A stretch of 64,000 nucleotides of DNA from Coturnix japonica (taxonomy: Eukaryota; Chordata; Aves; Galliformes; Phasianidae): NCBI RefSeq assembly GCF_001577835.2, contig NC_029541.1:2351141-2415140 (forward strand), given 5' to 3'. Positions within the stretch are counted from its first letter, which is position 1. Every line of letters starts with the position of its first letter. Shown here in pieces: positions 24,301 through 43,250 of the stretch. Under the pieces are notes generated by a model that saw only the letters and a list, made by a program, of their open reading frames with translations, did not search any database and was not told the origin of the DNA. Position numbers and translations under genes: made by a program.

Positions 24301-27300
24301 GGAGCTCTGCCCTAGAAGCAGGCGAAGGTTGCTTGTTTTCCCCCCTTTCCTTGCATCTTTGAGTATATTTCCCCTGTAACAGTGAGATAAGAAAAGCCCA
24401 GCCTAAGGGCTGGGGGCTGCACGGAGCTTGTAGTTATCAGTGTTTTCCTCCCACGAGGCTGAAAGCACTGCAAGACGACCCTTATACTGAGCACCAGTGT
24501 CCCCAGGTGGTCTACAGCAAGCCAAGCCATGCTTATATAAAGCCCTACAAATCCCATGCTGGGCACTAAGACAAGCATAGCCCGTGGCTCTGTGTCCACA
24601 GCAAGGGAGGGACATGAAAACAAGGTGTGGGGGGCATTTCCCTGCTCCTCCAGCCCAGCTCAGCACTTGCCACAAACAGGAACCTCAATAAACAGCATCT
24701 TGAGAACATTCCTCCCTTCTGCACAAGGCATTTCCCAGTGATAAAACACTCCTAAGTAACGATCTCACAGCATTATCCCTATTAAAGGGTCACTCGGGGA
24801 AAATGTGATGGAAATGAGAAATTATTCAGGTCTGCCAACAGTATTTAACTTTCAAGCAGCTCTTAATTAGAAGCCAGGAGCCATTTATACAACCGTTGAG
24901 ATTTGCATAGGAATCTGCACGTAGAAGCTGGGAAGCATGATGATTTTTGAGTGGTAAAGCAGCATATTGTGGGGGGGAGAGGTGCTGGCATAGGATCCAT
25001 GCTCTGTGGGTATGTGGAGCCTGGCCTCAGGAAGGTGCTTCTCTCTCCCCAATGCTTTAGTTTTTCCATCTTTAAATGGAGATCATTGTGTGCCTGCAGT
25101 TCCCAGCAGGTAACCACTGGGTTGCACAGTCCCTGCTCTGATGGGAGGTTGGATAAGGGGTTTCCATTTCAGCTCCTCGCTGCTTTCCCCTAGCACAGAG
25201 CTGGTTCCCAACACTGTGTGCAGCCCAGTGAGCCCCCAGCACTGCATGTGCTTTGCTAAGAACCCAAACCAACCCAAGTTATGCCTTTGTCCTCTGACTG
25301 GGATTCCACCAGTACCCAACTGATATTTCCTGATATCCAACCTACCTTTCCTAATATCCTCTGCCTGCAGCTTGATAAGGGGGACGTGGCCACACTTGGG
25401 CTGCCCTCCGCCACCGGCCACGGTGACACCGATGGCCCCATCTGCCTGGATGTCCCCGATGGCACTCCAGACCCCCACAGGACCAAGGCAGCCATTGAGC
25501 ACCTGCACCAAAAGATCCTTAAGATCACCGAGCAGATCAAGATCGAACAGGAAGCCCGTGATGACAATGTGGCAGAGTACCTGAAGCTGGCCAACAACGC
25601 GGACAAGCAACAGGCTTCACGTATCAAGCAGGTCTTTGAGAAGAAGAACCAGAAATCAGCGCAGACCATCGCACAGCTGCACAAGAAGCTCGAGCATTAC
25701 CATAAGAAGCTGAAGGAGATCGAGCAGAACGGCCCATCCCGACAGCCTAAAGATGTCTTCCGGGACATGCACCAAGGCCTGAAGGATGTTGGGGCCAATG
25801 TCCGCTCCAGCATCAGTGGATTTGGTGGTGGTGTGGTGGAGGGAGTTAAAGGAGGGCTCTCAGGACTGTCCCAAGCCACCCATACTGCTGTAGTGTCCAA
25901 GCCTCGGGAATTTGCCAGCTTAATCAGGAATAAATTCGGCAGCGCAGACAACATTGCTCACCTGAAGGACACGTTGGATGATGGGCACCCTGAGGAAGCC
26001 TCACGGGCGCTCAGCGGTAGTGCCACGTTGGTCTCCAGCCCCAAGTACGGCAGTGATGATGAGTGCTCCAGTGCTACTTCAGGGTCAGCTGGTGGTAGCA
26101 ACTCTGGGGCTGGCCCCGGTGGGTTGGGGAGCCCCAAATCCAACACGCTGGAGGGCCATCATAGCAACTTTGACACCATCCTGGAGGAGCTGCGGGAGAT
26201 CAAGGACAGCCAGTCGCACCTGGAGGACTCCATGGAGGACCTCAAGGCTCAGCTGCAGCGGGATTACACCTACATGACACAGTGTTTGCAAGAGGAACGC
26301 TACAGGTATAGGGCCGATGGGGGGGAAGGGCAATTTGTGTCACCTAGGGTGGCTCTAGGGGGACCATGAGGGAACCTTCCTGGGCTTGTGAATGAGCCCT
26401 GCACACTGGGGGTGGTGGGAGCTGCATCACAGAGGATCAGGAGGTACGTTACCATCATCAGCCCCAGGCAGGAGGGAGGTGGATCCATGGGTTGTGGTTC
26501 TGGGGGGGTCCCTCCAAAGCCAGTGCCCCCCTCTGCTCCTACACACAGGTACGAGCGCCTGGAGGAGCAGCTGAACGACCTCACTGAGCTGCACCAGAAT
26601 GAAATGACCAACCTGAAGCAGGAGCTGGCGAGCATGGAGGAGAAGGTGGCCTACCAGTCCTATGAGAGAGCACGGGACATCCAGGTAGGGGAGTATCGGG
26701 GTTCAGCCTCACACTGCACCCTCCACCACTGGGGCAGAGAGGGACACTGGGGGCAACAGAGGGAGGGACAAGGGGAGCCCTTTTCCCAGCTGTTATAACT
26801 TATATATAAGATTGAGTCCTTGCTGTGATATTGTTCCAGCAAGAAACTCTGATCCCAAAATGCATGTCTGTACCCATGTGTGATGAGCACATGGGTAGGT
26901 ACCCATGGCACAGAGAGCATCCCCAGCACAGCCAGGGCATAGATTCACAGAGAGAAACCCATTCTACCACCCGTCACCATCACATTACACATAGCAGAGC
27001 TACAGGAGCAAAACCTTGCACATAGCAAATCCCCAAAGCCCTCATTGCCACCAAGTGGCCGTAACACAGCTGCACCCCGCAGGAAGCAGTGGAGTCATGC
27101 CTGACACGGGTGACCAAGATGGAGCTACAGCAGCAGCAGCAGCAGGTGGTGCAGCTGGAGGGTCTGGAGAATGCCACAGCCAGGAACCTGCTGGGGAAGT
27201 TCATCAATATCCTCCTGGCTGTCATGGCTGTCCTCCTTGTCTTCGTCTCCACTGTGGCCAACTTCATCACACCGCTTATGAAGACCCGCATGCGCATCCT

Positions 27301-27394
27301 CAGCACCGCCTTGCTCGTCCTCTTCCTCTTCTTCCTCTGGAAACACTGGGACTCCATCACCTACTTTCTGGAGCACGTCCTGCTCCCCAGCTGA
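9225..27394 (+). CDS. TMCC2: TMCC2, transmembrane and coiled-coil domain protein 2
   Basis: Five coding exons (9225-9386, 14757-15263, 25371-26305, 26549-26684, 27083-27394) join in phase to 683 codons plus a stop; human TMCC2 is about 709 aa. The product is an ER-type membrane protein; the human family member is reported to interact with APP and apoE. The order is: basic N-terminus [11 protein letters not shown]; a linker with [19 protein letters not shown]; coiled coil about 260-342 ([18 protein letters not shown]); a glycine-rich region and the [17 protein letters not shown] block; a second coiled coil about 485-605; and two C-terminal membrane spans at about 620-642 and 652-668, ending LLPS. 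Introns 1 and 2 are long (5.4 and 10.1 kb) and hold several arrays. No frame damage is seen. It is divergent to DSTYK and convergent with NUAK2. Confidence 0.95.
9400..9905. repeat. G-rich minisatellite at the start of TMCC2 intron 1
   Basis: Units of about 20 bp (GGGGTTATAGGGGGGATAT type, clean at about 9650-9730) alternate with longer blocks GATGTGGGTGTGAGCCCA. The array begins within about 15 bp of the exon 1 donor and is G-rich on the TMCC2 coding strand, with many runs of 4-6 G. Confidence 0.92.
9960..10390. repeat. Degenerate GATGGTCCCA-type array
   Basis: Repeated blocks such as GGGATGGTCCCATGATGGGG, first with spacing near 20-30 bp, then changing to GCTCTTGGGATGA-type blocks after about 10190. 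It is old and diverged compared with its neighbours. Confidence 0.75.
12290..12716. repeat. GGGAT / GGGATGCAAT tandem array
   Basis: A pure GATGG pentamer (12290-12353) passes into a decamer GGGATGCAAT with variants (GCAGT, GGGAT, GGATCC) up to about 12716. Because 5 and 10 are not multiples of 3 and the unit lacks stops, several frames are open on both strands. The resulting repetitive ORFs are a by-product of the repeat. Confidence 0.95.
13878..14003 (+). mobile_element. CR1 LINE 3' fragment
   Basis: Plus-strand CR1 end: CAGGTTGGATGTTAGGATA, AGAGTGGTCCCCAGGGATA, GGTTGGATTGAGATCTTTC, then CCTTAATGGTTCTGTGAT. Short, diverged and internally deleted. Confidence 0.75.
14757..15263 (+). CDS. TMCC2: TMCC2 coding exon 2
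   Basis: 169 codons in phase 0, acceptor CCCTGCAG at 14756, donor GATAAG|GTATGG. It encodes [19 protein letters not shown] and then the serine/arginine-rich linker up to ESLADK. It is very close to the human exon, except that the bird lacks some serine and glycine repeats. Confidence 0.93.
16878..17152. repeat. Nested pentanucleotide microsatellite
   Basis: Blocks follow one another with almost no impurity: TAGGG (about 16882-16955), GGGAT (to about 17045, with one interruption GGGCAAT near 16968), GGATA (to about 17110), then GGGAT again (to 17152). A purine-rich A/G stretch follows to about 17235. Confidence 0.95.
17233..17310 (-). mobile_element. CR1 LINE 3' fragment
   Basis: Contains CAGTCGGAAGGGACCATCAA, AGATCCCCTAGCCCAACTG and a following TGACC segment, the complement of a CR1 3' end. 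A short remnant next to the pentamer array. Confidence 0.65.
17590..17900 (+). promoter_or_regulatory. CpG-rich patch, candidate internal TMCC2 promoter
   Basis: CpG-dense sequence within an otherwise CpG-poor intron, with GC-box-like CCCCGTCCCCCTCCCC runs about 17740-17770. It lies just upstream of the candidate alternative first exon at 17812-17871. Confidence 0.5.
17812..17871 (+). CDS. TMCC2: Candidate alternative TMCC2 first coding exon
   Basis: ATG at 17812 opens 20 codons ([20 protein letters not shown]), ending exactly at donor CCAG|GTGAGC. The exit phase is 0, which is the entry phase of TMCC2 exon 3 (LDKGDV). The resulting protein would be about 480 aa and lack the basic N-terminal region while keeping both coiled coils and both membrane spans. 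The support is the CpG context, the strong donor and matching phase; no transcript is available to me. Confidence 0.5.
25371..26305 (+). CDS. TMCC2: TMCC2 coding exon 3
   Basis: 935 bp, acceptor CTGCCTGCAG at 25370, donor TACAG|GTATAG. It encodes [10 protein letters not shown], the first coiled coil and the conserved [12 protein letters not shown] and [19 protein letters not shown] blocks. It ends after two bases of an Arg codon. Confidence 0.95.
26549..26684 (+). CDS. TMCC2: TMCC2 coding exon 4
   Basis: 136 bp, acceptor CTACACACAG, donor ATCCAG|GTAGGG. It encodes [19 protein letters not shown] and onward to ERARDIQ, heptad-rich and nearly identical to human. The intron before it is only 243 bp. 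Confidence 0.95.
27083..27394 (+). CDS. TMCC2: TMCC2 coding exon 5
   Basis: 103 codons plus TGA, acceptor CACCCCGCAG. It encodes [15 protein letters not shown], a run of six glutamines (seen in human too, so conserved and not an expansion), two hydrophobic spans and the tail VLLPS. Confidence 0.95.
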   Translation, partial: EAVESCLTRVTKMELQQQQQQVVQLEGLENATARNLLGKFINILLAVMAVLLVFVSTVANFITPLMKTRMRILSTALLVLFLFFLWKHWDSITYFLEHVLLPS

Positions 27395-28312
27395 TCCAAA
27401 GCAACGGGTGTTTTCCCATTTCCCATGGAGGGGATGGCGCTCCGGAGCCGTTGGTCATTTCTTTGCTCACTCTTTGGTTGCTTTCCTGGCCCTCAGTCAG
27501 CTGCGGTCACTCAGAGCAGGGTGAAGTCGGTCCTCTGGGATGCTCAGGGTTGGGGGGTGAAGAATGAGGGAGTTTGGGATGAAATTGGTGATGTAAGTGG
27601 TGGGTTTTTCTAAGGGGGGGGGTTTGGTTGTTGGGTTTTTTCTACTGTTGCTCTGTTCTGAATGTCAGTGGGAAGGTCTTGTGCAGAGCTTGTTGGGATT
27701 GAGGACTGAGCTGGAGCAAACCCAGCTTTGGGACAACTTTCTATATGGAGAGGAGTTACCGGGGCTGACTTTTTCCCTTTCAAACTGAAAGATGGAGCTG
27801 AAACAAAGCACGTGGCAAAGGAAGAACTGGGTCCAAGGCAAACATCACTGCTCCCAGTGAGCTCACAGCAGGACACACATCTCACCAGCTTCTCCAACCC
27901 CCTCACCAGGACCAGGGCAGAGCGGGGCTGCGGTGCCATCCCCAAACAAACCCTGGGGACCCAATGCAGACCCAGTGCAGCATCAGCATTGGCACAAGCA
28001 AAACCCCCCTCCTCTACTGGTTTCTCCTCATTTATTTATTTCCCCTTCCTTTAGCTTCAATTGATCTGATTCTCTTCAGGGACACCCAGACTTTCCAGCA
28101 TCACGTCACTGAGTTTTCCAGCCTCTGCAATGTGTTGTGTGCGTGTGTGGTTTTTAAGTTAATTCAAGACTCTGTTTCCATTTGTGAATCAAAGCTGGTA
28201 GCGCCAGGGGGAGGTGGGCAGCTGCCTCCCCCAGCCCTACACAAGAGCACAGCATGCAGTCTTGGATGTTTCTTAAATTATTTCATACCTATATATTTAT
28301 GTAATATATCTA

Positions 28313-28365
28313 AACACACACACACACACACATACATATATATATAAATATAAATATATATAAAA
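28313..28365. repeat. (CA)n / (TA)n microsatellite
   Basis: About ten CA units run into TATATA and TAAATA repeats. Probably within the TMCC2 3' UTR or just past it. Confidence 0.9.
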
Positions 28366-31300
28366 CTTACCCACAATCAGATCCTCCTCTGGTGCAAATG
28401 GGTGCAGCTCCAGCGACTTCAGAAGCACTTGGACCAGGTTTGTCTCAGCTCAGAATTTGGCCTTTAGCAGCTTTCCTGCTCTATAACCCTGTGTGCAGGG
28501 CTGCTGTGGGACATGGGGAGGGGTGCATCATTTCTGACCTAGACACAGTATTAAGGCCACCACGTGGGTACTGGTCTGAATGCATCAGGGTGAAGTGAAG
28601 GAGAAGTCAGCTTGGGGAGGGGGGGGAAAACAGCAGCAGGTTGGGTTTCAGCTGCTTGCATTGACCTGGAAAGGCAATGGATTGATCAGAGCCAGCAGCT
28701 GAATCAACATGGAGGGGGGAGGTGGGCAGTAGGGCACTGGGGGGGTCCTGGCAGCACCAAGGGCTGGATGTGTGGATGGACCCCAGTCCTACACAACCTC
28801 CTGGTGGTTGTTTTCCCCTGGGCAAGGCCACTGCCTTCAGTCTCAGTCACTATTTACCCCCTCTTTATGCCTCCCACATACCTTAGCAGCCCCCCATGCC
28901 TTTCCCCCCCAAGTTCTGCACCCCATACTGGTGGTATCCTCTGCCTCACACCTCTTCCATCCTCCTGGCTGCTGCCCTGTCTCCACACTCCCAAACACAG
29001 GCATCAATACTTCTCCTTAACCAGCGTCACTGCCCAGCTGAACCCACCCATTCCTTACCTGTTAACCGTTCTTCCTGCCCAGGGAAGCAGCAGCCCCATA
29101 CAGAGAACAGCAGATGCCCGGTACCCCCATCCGAGCCCCACATCGGGGATGGCTCCGGGGCTGCGGCCACTGGAGGGCCCCCGACAGCCATGGAGAGAGG
29201 AGAGGCGGAGAACAGGGAGGGGATCTGAAGTACCCCCGCCCTAAGAGCTCTGGGGCCGGGTGGGGTCCTTCATCCTAATTAGAGCCTTAACCCGTTCCGG
29301 GCCAGAAGGATGAGATTTTGTGAGCAAAACCCTGCACCCTCCTGGGTCACCCTATTCCCAACCTGGGGACAGCAGGAACAGACAGCAGTGGGACCCTTGG
29401 GCTGAGAGAGCCCTACTGCCCCCCCTACATCCTCGTACCCCCACCACCATTCCCAGTGAGGGGGGAGGCAGAAAACCCAGCACGTGGAGCTGGGCACTAC
29501 GGTGACAATGGCTATGGGGCCAATTCCCACGGGCTCAGGGCTCCCTGAGGACTTACATTCTCCAAGTGGGGCTGGAGAGGTTTATAAGAGCCCCCTTTGT
29601 GCCAGAGGGAGGAGAGGTGAAGCTTTGACGTCAGCTGGGGAGGAATTCCTTAATGCCATTCAGGCCTCCCTCGGTTGCTTTGCTAATTGCATTTTATGTA
29701 ATTGCAGCAGCTGGGGCTGCCAGTCTGCTACTGGGAGGGGGATAGGGGCAGTGGGTATGAGGAACTGGGGGCACTGGGAGCAGCTCTTCCTTTGGGAATA
29801 GCATTGCAGCCCCACTGCCCTATGGCCATCCTGCAGTATGGGGTGCCCATGCCTTGCTGCCTCCCCCCACCTCGCATGAACACGGGGAGAAGTAATTGTC
29901 ATACATTGGTTTGGTATCTAAGGGGGTAATTGCACTTAATGGAGATGGATGAGGAGGTGATTTATCTTGCTCACATTATGCCGTCAGGTTCCCAGCTGCA
30001 CGAGTCGTGGACAATAAAATAATGTTATTTGCTGGTGGAGTTCCCAAATGTCCCCACTGTGTCATATTGCTCTGGGTGCTTCTCTGTCCCAAGGAAAGGA
30101 GGAGCTCTGGATGCTGCCGAGCACCCATAGGGCTATGCTTGTGTTTTGGGGTGCTGCTGGCATTGCCTTGCTCCTACTTATGGGATGCTGATGCAGATGC
30201 CACCACTGGTCCCACTGTGGGGGTCATGGCCATGGGTGCTGCTGTAGAGCCCAACACAACCCCTGTCCTCAGCTCTCATTGCTCAGCAGCCTTCCTCATG
30301 AGGAGGGGGTGGGGGGTGGCTGGCCCCAGCAATGGGAAAACCAACGGGACCCCAGACATCCCCTCCCCCTGCCTGGCGGCTTGGCCAAGCTTAGGCTGTA
30401 AAAAGAAAGAGCTGGTACCAAGGATAACATGCTTTGCATTCCTTCGCTGTCTCCAGGGGAATTTCGACTGATCTACATGAAAAATACTCGCTCCCCTTGA
30501 GGTCAAAGTGTCTGGAGGAGAAATTTCCAAGCGGAAAGGCTTGGGGCAGCACAGAGAAGAGCCACAGGCAGCAGCTGTGGGGAGCTGAAGTCTCACCTGC
30601 TGGCAGTGGCATCGTATCTGGTGACGGTGCCACCACTATGGGCACCACCAGGAGCATACGACCCCATCCTTGTCCCCTTCTTGCCTCTTTCCCCTGCCTG
30701 GTGCTGGTGATATCTCTGCCTCCCCGCACCCTCAGCCTCCCTTGGCTCTCTCTTGGGGGGCAGTGGGGGGCTCATTGCCTTCCCACCACCCACCATTTCT
30801 GTTTCAAGCACCTCCAGAGCCTTGCGGTGCCTGTTCCATCCTATGGGGTTGTGTTATGGGGGATGAGAGGCAGAGATGGGGGGAAATGGGGCAGGGTAAG
30901 GGAGAGAGCCAAAAACACTCAGCAAAGCCCCATTTCCTCTGAGTCACCATAGTAGTTAAAGCTGCAGCTTGTAAACCCAAAACCTCCCTGTAAGCTCCTG
31001 CAGCTCGGCTGGGAGCAGCAGTTGGGTCCATCCCAGTGCGTTGTGTGGTCAATGGGAACTGACTTCCAGGCTGCTGCAATGGCATCCTCTGTTGATTCTG
31101 CTCCTCCAAGGGATGAGCACAAACCCAATAGGCTGCAGGTTTCTCACACCCAGTGCTACTGCCCACATCTGGGGCTCAGCCTCCCCCAAATTCACATCAG
31201 CATCCATTGGCCACAACGTGGGGTATATCACAGTGCTAATGGATCTCAGAGCTCATATAACCCAGCAGCCCAGCACAGGGGTGGTGAGCAGAAGGAAAGC

Positions 31301-32624
31301 ACTATGTCTGCCCCCCATTGAGCCCCATGGGGATGGTGTGGATGGAGCTCAGCCCCACTGCACGCAGCTCCTCTTCTGCTCACAGCCAATCTAATAATTT
31401 AATTGCACGTTTGAAAATAGATACGTGTCTGGGGTTGGGAGAAAGAGAAGGTTGAGGGATGAAAATGAAGAGGAATTTAATTAAGGGCAGCGCTGGGAAT
31501 GTCTCTACCACAATAAAGATAAGGAGGATCAATTGCTTCTTCCTAGGATCAAAGAGAAGGGCTGGAGGGGGGGAAGCGGTGCTGTCAGAGGGTACAAAGT
31601 ACAGCAGAGGGAGGGGGAGGTGGGAGGGAAAAGCACACGGGGTTGGAGGGGGGGGGAAGCAAGAGACAGCTTAGATAAGATTAGGAAATAATTGATGGTG
31701 CAGATCCCCAGGGGGCTGCTGGGACCTGCAGGTCGGACGGAGGTAGGAGGAGGTCTATATGATGCATCTGATTGCTTCTGAATGCAAAGGAGCACTCAGA
31801 TGTGCTTTTGCAAGGGCTGAAACGATGGGTTGCAAACTGGGAGTACAAATACATTGAACCCATGCAGCTCTGCATCCCCCACCCCATTGCATTGCATTGC
31901 AGGCAGCCAAGTAACTGTGCAGCTCTAATTCCTCCAGGTGCAAAAAAAAGGCAACGCTCACCGCGGCGCTGCCAGGAGGCTCCATTCCTGCTCGCGGTAT
32001 TTTGCATTGGGTTGGGACATCGTTGCCACGTTTGATTTGCATCCCCAGCTGGGAACCTCCTGCAGCGCTGCTCTGCGTGTGAGCCCCAACGCCCAGCACA
32101 GCCACCAGAAAAACGAGCTCCTGCCTCATGCCTCACCCCTGTGCAAAGGAACCCAACCTGTGCCCCAAGCAGGTGGATCAGCCGGCTTGGGAGGGCAGGC
32201 AGGGCTGCAGCTGGCATGGAGACAGCATGGGCTCTGCCAGCTCCCTGCCTGCTTCACACAAGGCTTTGAGGGGTTTTGCTGCGGTCCATGGTGTCACCCC
32301 ATGGGCAATGCCAACATCTCTGTTCCCATTCCCCCCTTCCCAATGCTCCCTCCTGCTGCCATCAGCTTTGCTGATGAATTAAGTGTTGCAGAGCCACACA
32401 AAGCATCCAGATATCACTAGGGTGGGGGAAGTGTTGGTCTGCCTGGGGGTAGGAAAGCATTACAGAAAGATCTGGTTGACTGGATGGGTTGAGGCCAATG
32501 GGGTGAAGTTCACCAAGCCTCAGCACCAAGCTTTGGTCCTAACAGCCCCACACAGCCCTCCAGGTGTGGGTGCCAACAAGCACCATCCCTGAAGGCACTC
32601 AACAAGCACAGAGATGTGATATAT

Positions 32625-32695
32625 GGGGTCGGATTTGGGGACCCCAAAGCTCTTCCCCAACCTTAATGATCCTATGGATATATGATTCTATTCCT
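32625..32695 (+). mobile_element. CR1 LINE 3' end remnant
   Basis: GGGGTCGGATTTGGGGACC and TTCCCCAACCTTAATGATCC followed by ATGATTCTATTC, resembling a diverged plus-strand CR1 terminus with its ATTCTATG-type tail. Confidence 0.5.
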
Positions 32696-32737
32696 CACTC
32701 TCCTGGGGAGTGGGAGCAGCATTTCCGGATGCCTCTT

Positions 32738-32815
32738 TTTCCCTTTCTTCTTTTCTTTCCCTTTCTTCTTTTCTTTCCCTTTCTTCTTTTCTTTCCCTTT
32801 CTTCTTCTCTTTTTT
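32738..32815. repeat. Polypyrimidine 18-bp tandem array
   Basis: Four near-identical units of CCCTTTCTTCTTTTCTTT, all pyrimidine on the plus strand for about 75 bp. The unit is close to mirror-symmetric, so triplex (H-DNA) formation is possible. Confidence 0.92.
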
Positions 32816-35121
32816 TGGCCACTCCAGGCTGAGAATGGGAAGCCTTTCATGTGGGGATTTCACCTCTTCTGATCTTCAAAGAAATGCAGCAATCAAACAG
32901 GTGATATTAAAGAAAATAATTAATGATAAAACAGCGCCGCTTGGAAAACACGGCATGCAAAACGTCACAGCTTTGTTGTGTTAATTGTGCTGGAGCTTGA
33001 GTTGATGCAGAATGTCTCAGAAATAGAGCTGGCCCCCGGCCTGTGGTACGTCAGGCAGACACGGGATATCTGGAGCAGAAAACATAGGGGGAAAACAGAA
33101 TGACAGGAGGTTTTGCTGTGGCTCTGTCACCACTGGTAATGACAGCAAACGGGTGATTGGGAAAGCAATGGGTGAGATCCCCACAGCCCCATTGCTGTCC
33201 CTGAAGGACACGTGTCCCCCTCCCACACCGCGTCCCCTCCAGCCCCAAATATGGGCTCAGAGCATCCGGGCTCCCAACACAAGCCCAGGCACGATGGGGT
33301 GGGGGGTTGAGTCATTGCACTGTGTGGGGAGCGGTGCTGGGCTGGGCTCCCTCCTGCTGCCAGCTCCCAAGCACAGAACACCCTTCCCCTCCTCTCTTTT
33401 AGGATGCACGGACCTTATGGATCCTCAGTGATGCCACACGGGGCTGTGCTTCCTGAATCAGGCACCCCCCTCCTCCATGCAGCAACCCAGAGTTGACCTA
33501 AAGGTTCCTACACCCCACATCCAACAAGCATCCTATGGAGCACTGGGTGAGCCCCAGAGCTGGGAGTGCAACCTGGGGCTGGGAAGCAGCACCTGCCCCA
33601 TCTGCTGCCCTAATTGGTGCTGGCCAGGCTGGGGGTTTTGCCCTACATGGCCAAAAAGCAGCTATAGGTATCACTGCATGGGGCCAAAGCACGCAGGGAA
33701 TGCGCAGTAGGGGGCAGAGCGCTCCGTGCCCCACAGCGTCTGTCCTCTCCTGCAACGGGGACCTGAAATATCTCCGATTTACTCGAGTGGAAACGGGAAA
33801 TTGTTGCCGTGCTTTAGAGAGCAATAAAAGCAATTTCAGTGCCACAAAGCAAAAGGTGGGAGCTGTGTTCTCCTACGTGGAGAATCCCTGCAGGATGCTT
33901 TGAGGTCCCTACAGCTGGGGAATGGGGTGAGTATATCAGAGAGTCTGCAAATAAAGGCTGAACACACTTTGCACGATGCATTACACCCCACAGGACACAC
34001 ACATCCACATCCAACCCACATTCACCCATCCTGGAGCAAACCCCATAGCCATGCACAGCCCCAGCATCACTGCCAGAGCCACAGGAGCCCATTGGGGGCA
34101 GCACACCCCAACCTGGAGCATCCCCCAGAAAACAGGTGGAAAAATAACCAGGAAAGCAACCGACATGTTCCTTTTTGCTTTTAATTTAATGGGTTTTTTT
34201 TCCTCTGGACCACGCTGTAGGAAGGAACAGAGCCATTGCCCACACAACAGTGCAATGGGGCTGCAGCACAGCCACAAACACCCACAAGAAGGGGGGGGGG
34301 AGGGTTGATATTGAGCTCGGCAAATCCAGTGCTGATGAAGTTTTACATTAACTCGGACACGAGGCAATAAATAAAGAAGCAGTGCCTTAGAAAAGGCTCT
34401 TTTTTAACTTTCCTTACACCATGAAAAATAGACATCAGAGCCCATTTCCAGACTGTGTTGTGGGGCAGCTCTGGGTTTCCTGCAGCCTCAGCTCATTGCC
34501 ATCACAGTGCATGTTCTCTTCCAGTTGGTGCTTCATTCCAGTCGATGCTTCATTCCAGTTGGGTTTCTTAGAGCAGCAGAAGGATGGGGCTGCACCCCAT
34601 TACCAGCAAACCCCAGCCTGCAGCCAGGACAGCCTCCCATCCATTCCTTGCTACATCTCCAGTTGTTTGAGGTATATTACCTGCCCCATCCGTTATCATG
34701 TGCAGCCAAAAATAAAACAGTGCAAAGAACCACCCCCCATCCCAACCCATTTCATCCCTCCCATGAGATGAACCTGTTTGAATGGAGGGACAGTGTGGTG
34801 CCATGGAGAGCACTTCTTCCCCTTAGCAGGAGCTGGAGGGGGGGGGCAATGGGGCAGCATAGGGCTTTGGTCCTTTTATCACCCCCTCCTCTCTGAGATA
34901 TGCCCTAAGAGCATCCCCCTCCCCACCCCACAACCCAATCCCTGTGTGCATCCAACCTCCTATGGGAGGCTGCAAAATAAATAGGGGGGGGGGGGGACAC
35001 AGGGCAGCCCCCTCTATGGACACAAGGAAGCCCTGGGGAAGGGGGAACTTGTGCCCCCCTATCCCCACAGCAGGGGCCATCCCAAGCTAAGGGACCCCAT
35101 CCCTATAACCGTAGGCTACCC

Positions 35122-43093
<7,972 letters not shown>

Positions 43094-43250
43094 GCCGCTC
43101 TCCTGCCCGGCTCCGCCGCCAGCCCCGCTCCTAAATGCGACGGCCCCGACGGCCGCGCCTCCCCGCTCCCATTGGCCGCCCTACAGCCCGCCCCACCCGG
43201 CTGCCGGTACGGGGATGGGGGGGCTATGGGGCTGGGCAGGTGCAGGGGGA
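43094..43250 (-). promoter_or_regulatory. NUAK2 CpG-island promoter
   Basis: CpG-dense sequence directly upstream of the NUAK2 ATG. It has a CCAAT box on the gene strand (43175-43171) and a GC box (GGGGCGGG on the minus strand, about 43188-43196). No TATA box is seen. Confidence 0.75.

Larger units (their letters stand above)
15264..25370 (+). other. TMCC2 intron 2
   Basis: 10.1 kb. It contains the nested pentanucleotide array (16878-17152), a CR1 end (17233-17310) and a CpG-rich patch with a candidate alternative first exon (17590-17900). The rest (18000-25300) is moderately GC-rich and non-repetitive. ORFs of up to about 300 codons on the minus strand (21817-22743) have no domain I recognise and low-complexity composition, so I do not call genes. 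Confidence 0.75.
27395..35121. other. Convergent interval TMCC2 3' end to NUAK2 3' end
   Basis: It holds the 3' UTRs of both genes, which I cannot bound precisely. No canonical AATAAA follows the TMCC2 stop before about 30013; AT-rich sequence with weak variants (TATAAA, AATATA) is at 28290-28370. For NUAK2 an ATTAAA on the minus strand lies near 34180-34190. Also present are a CA/TA microsatellite, a polypyrimidine array and a CR1 remnant. No further gene is supported. Confidence 0.6.
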
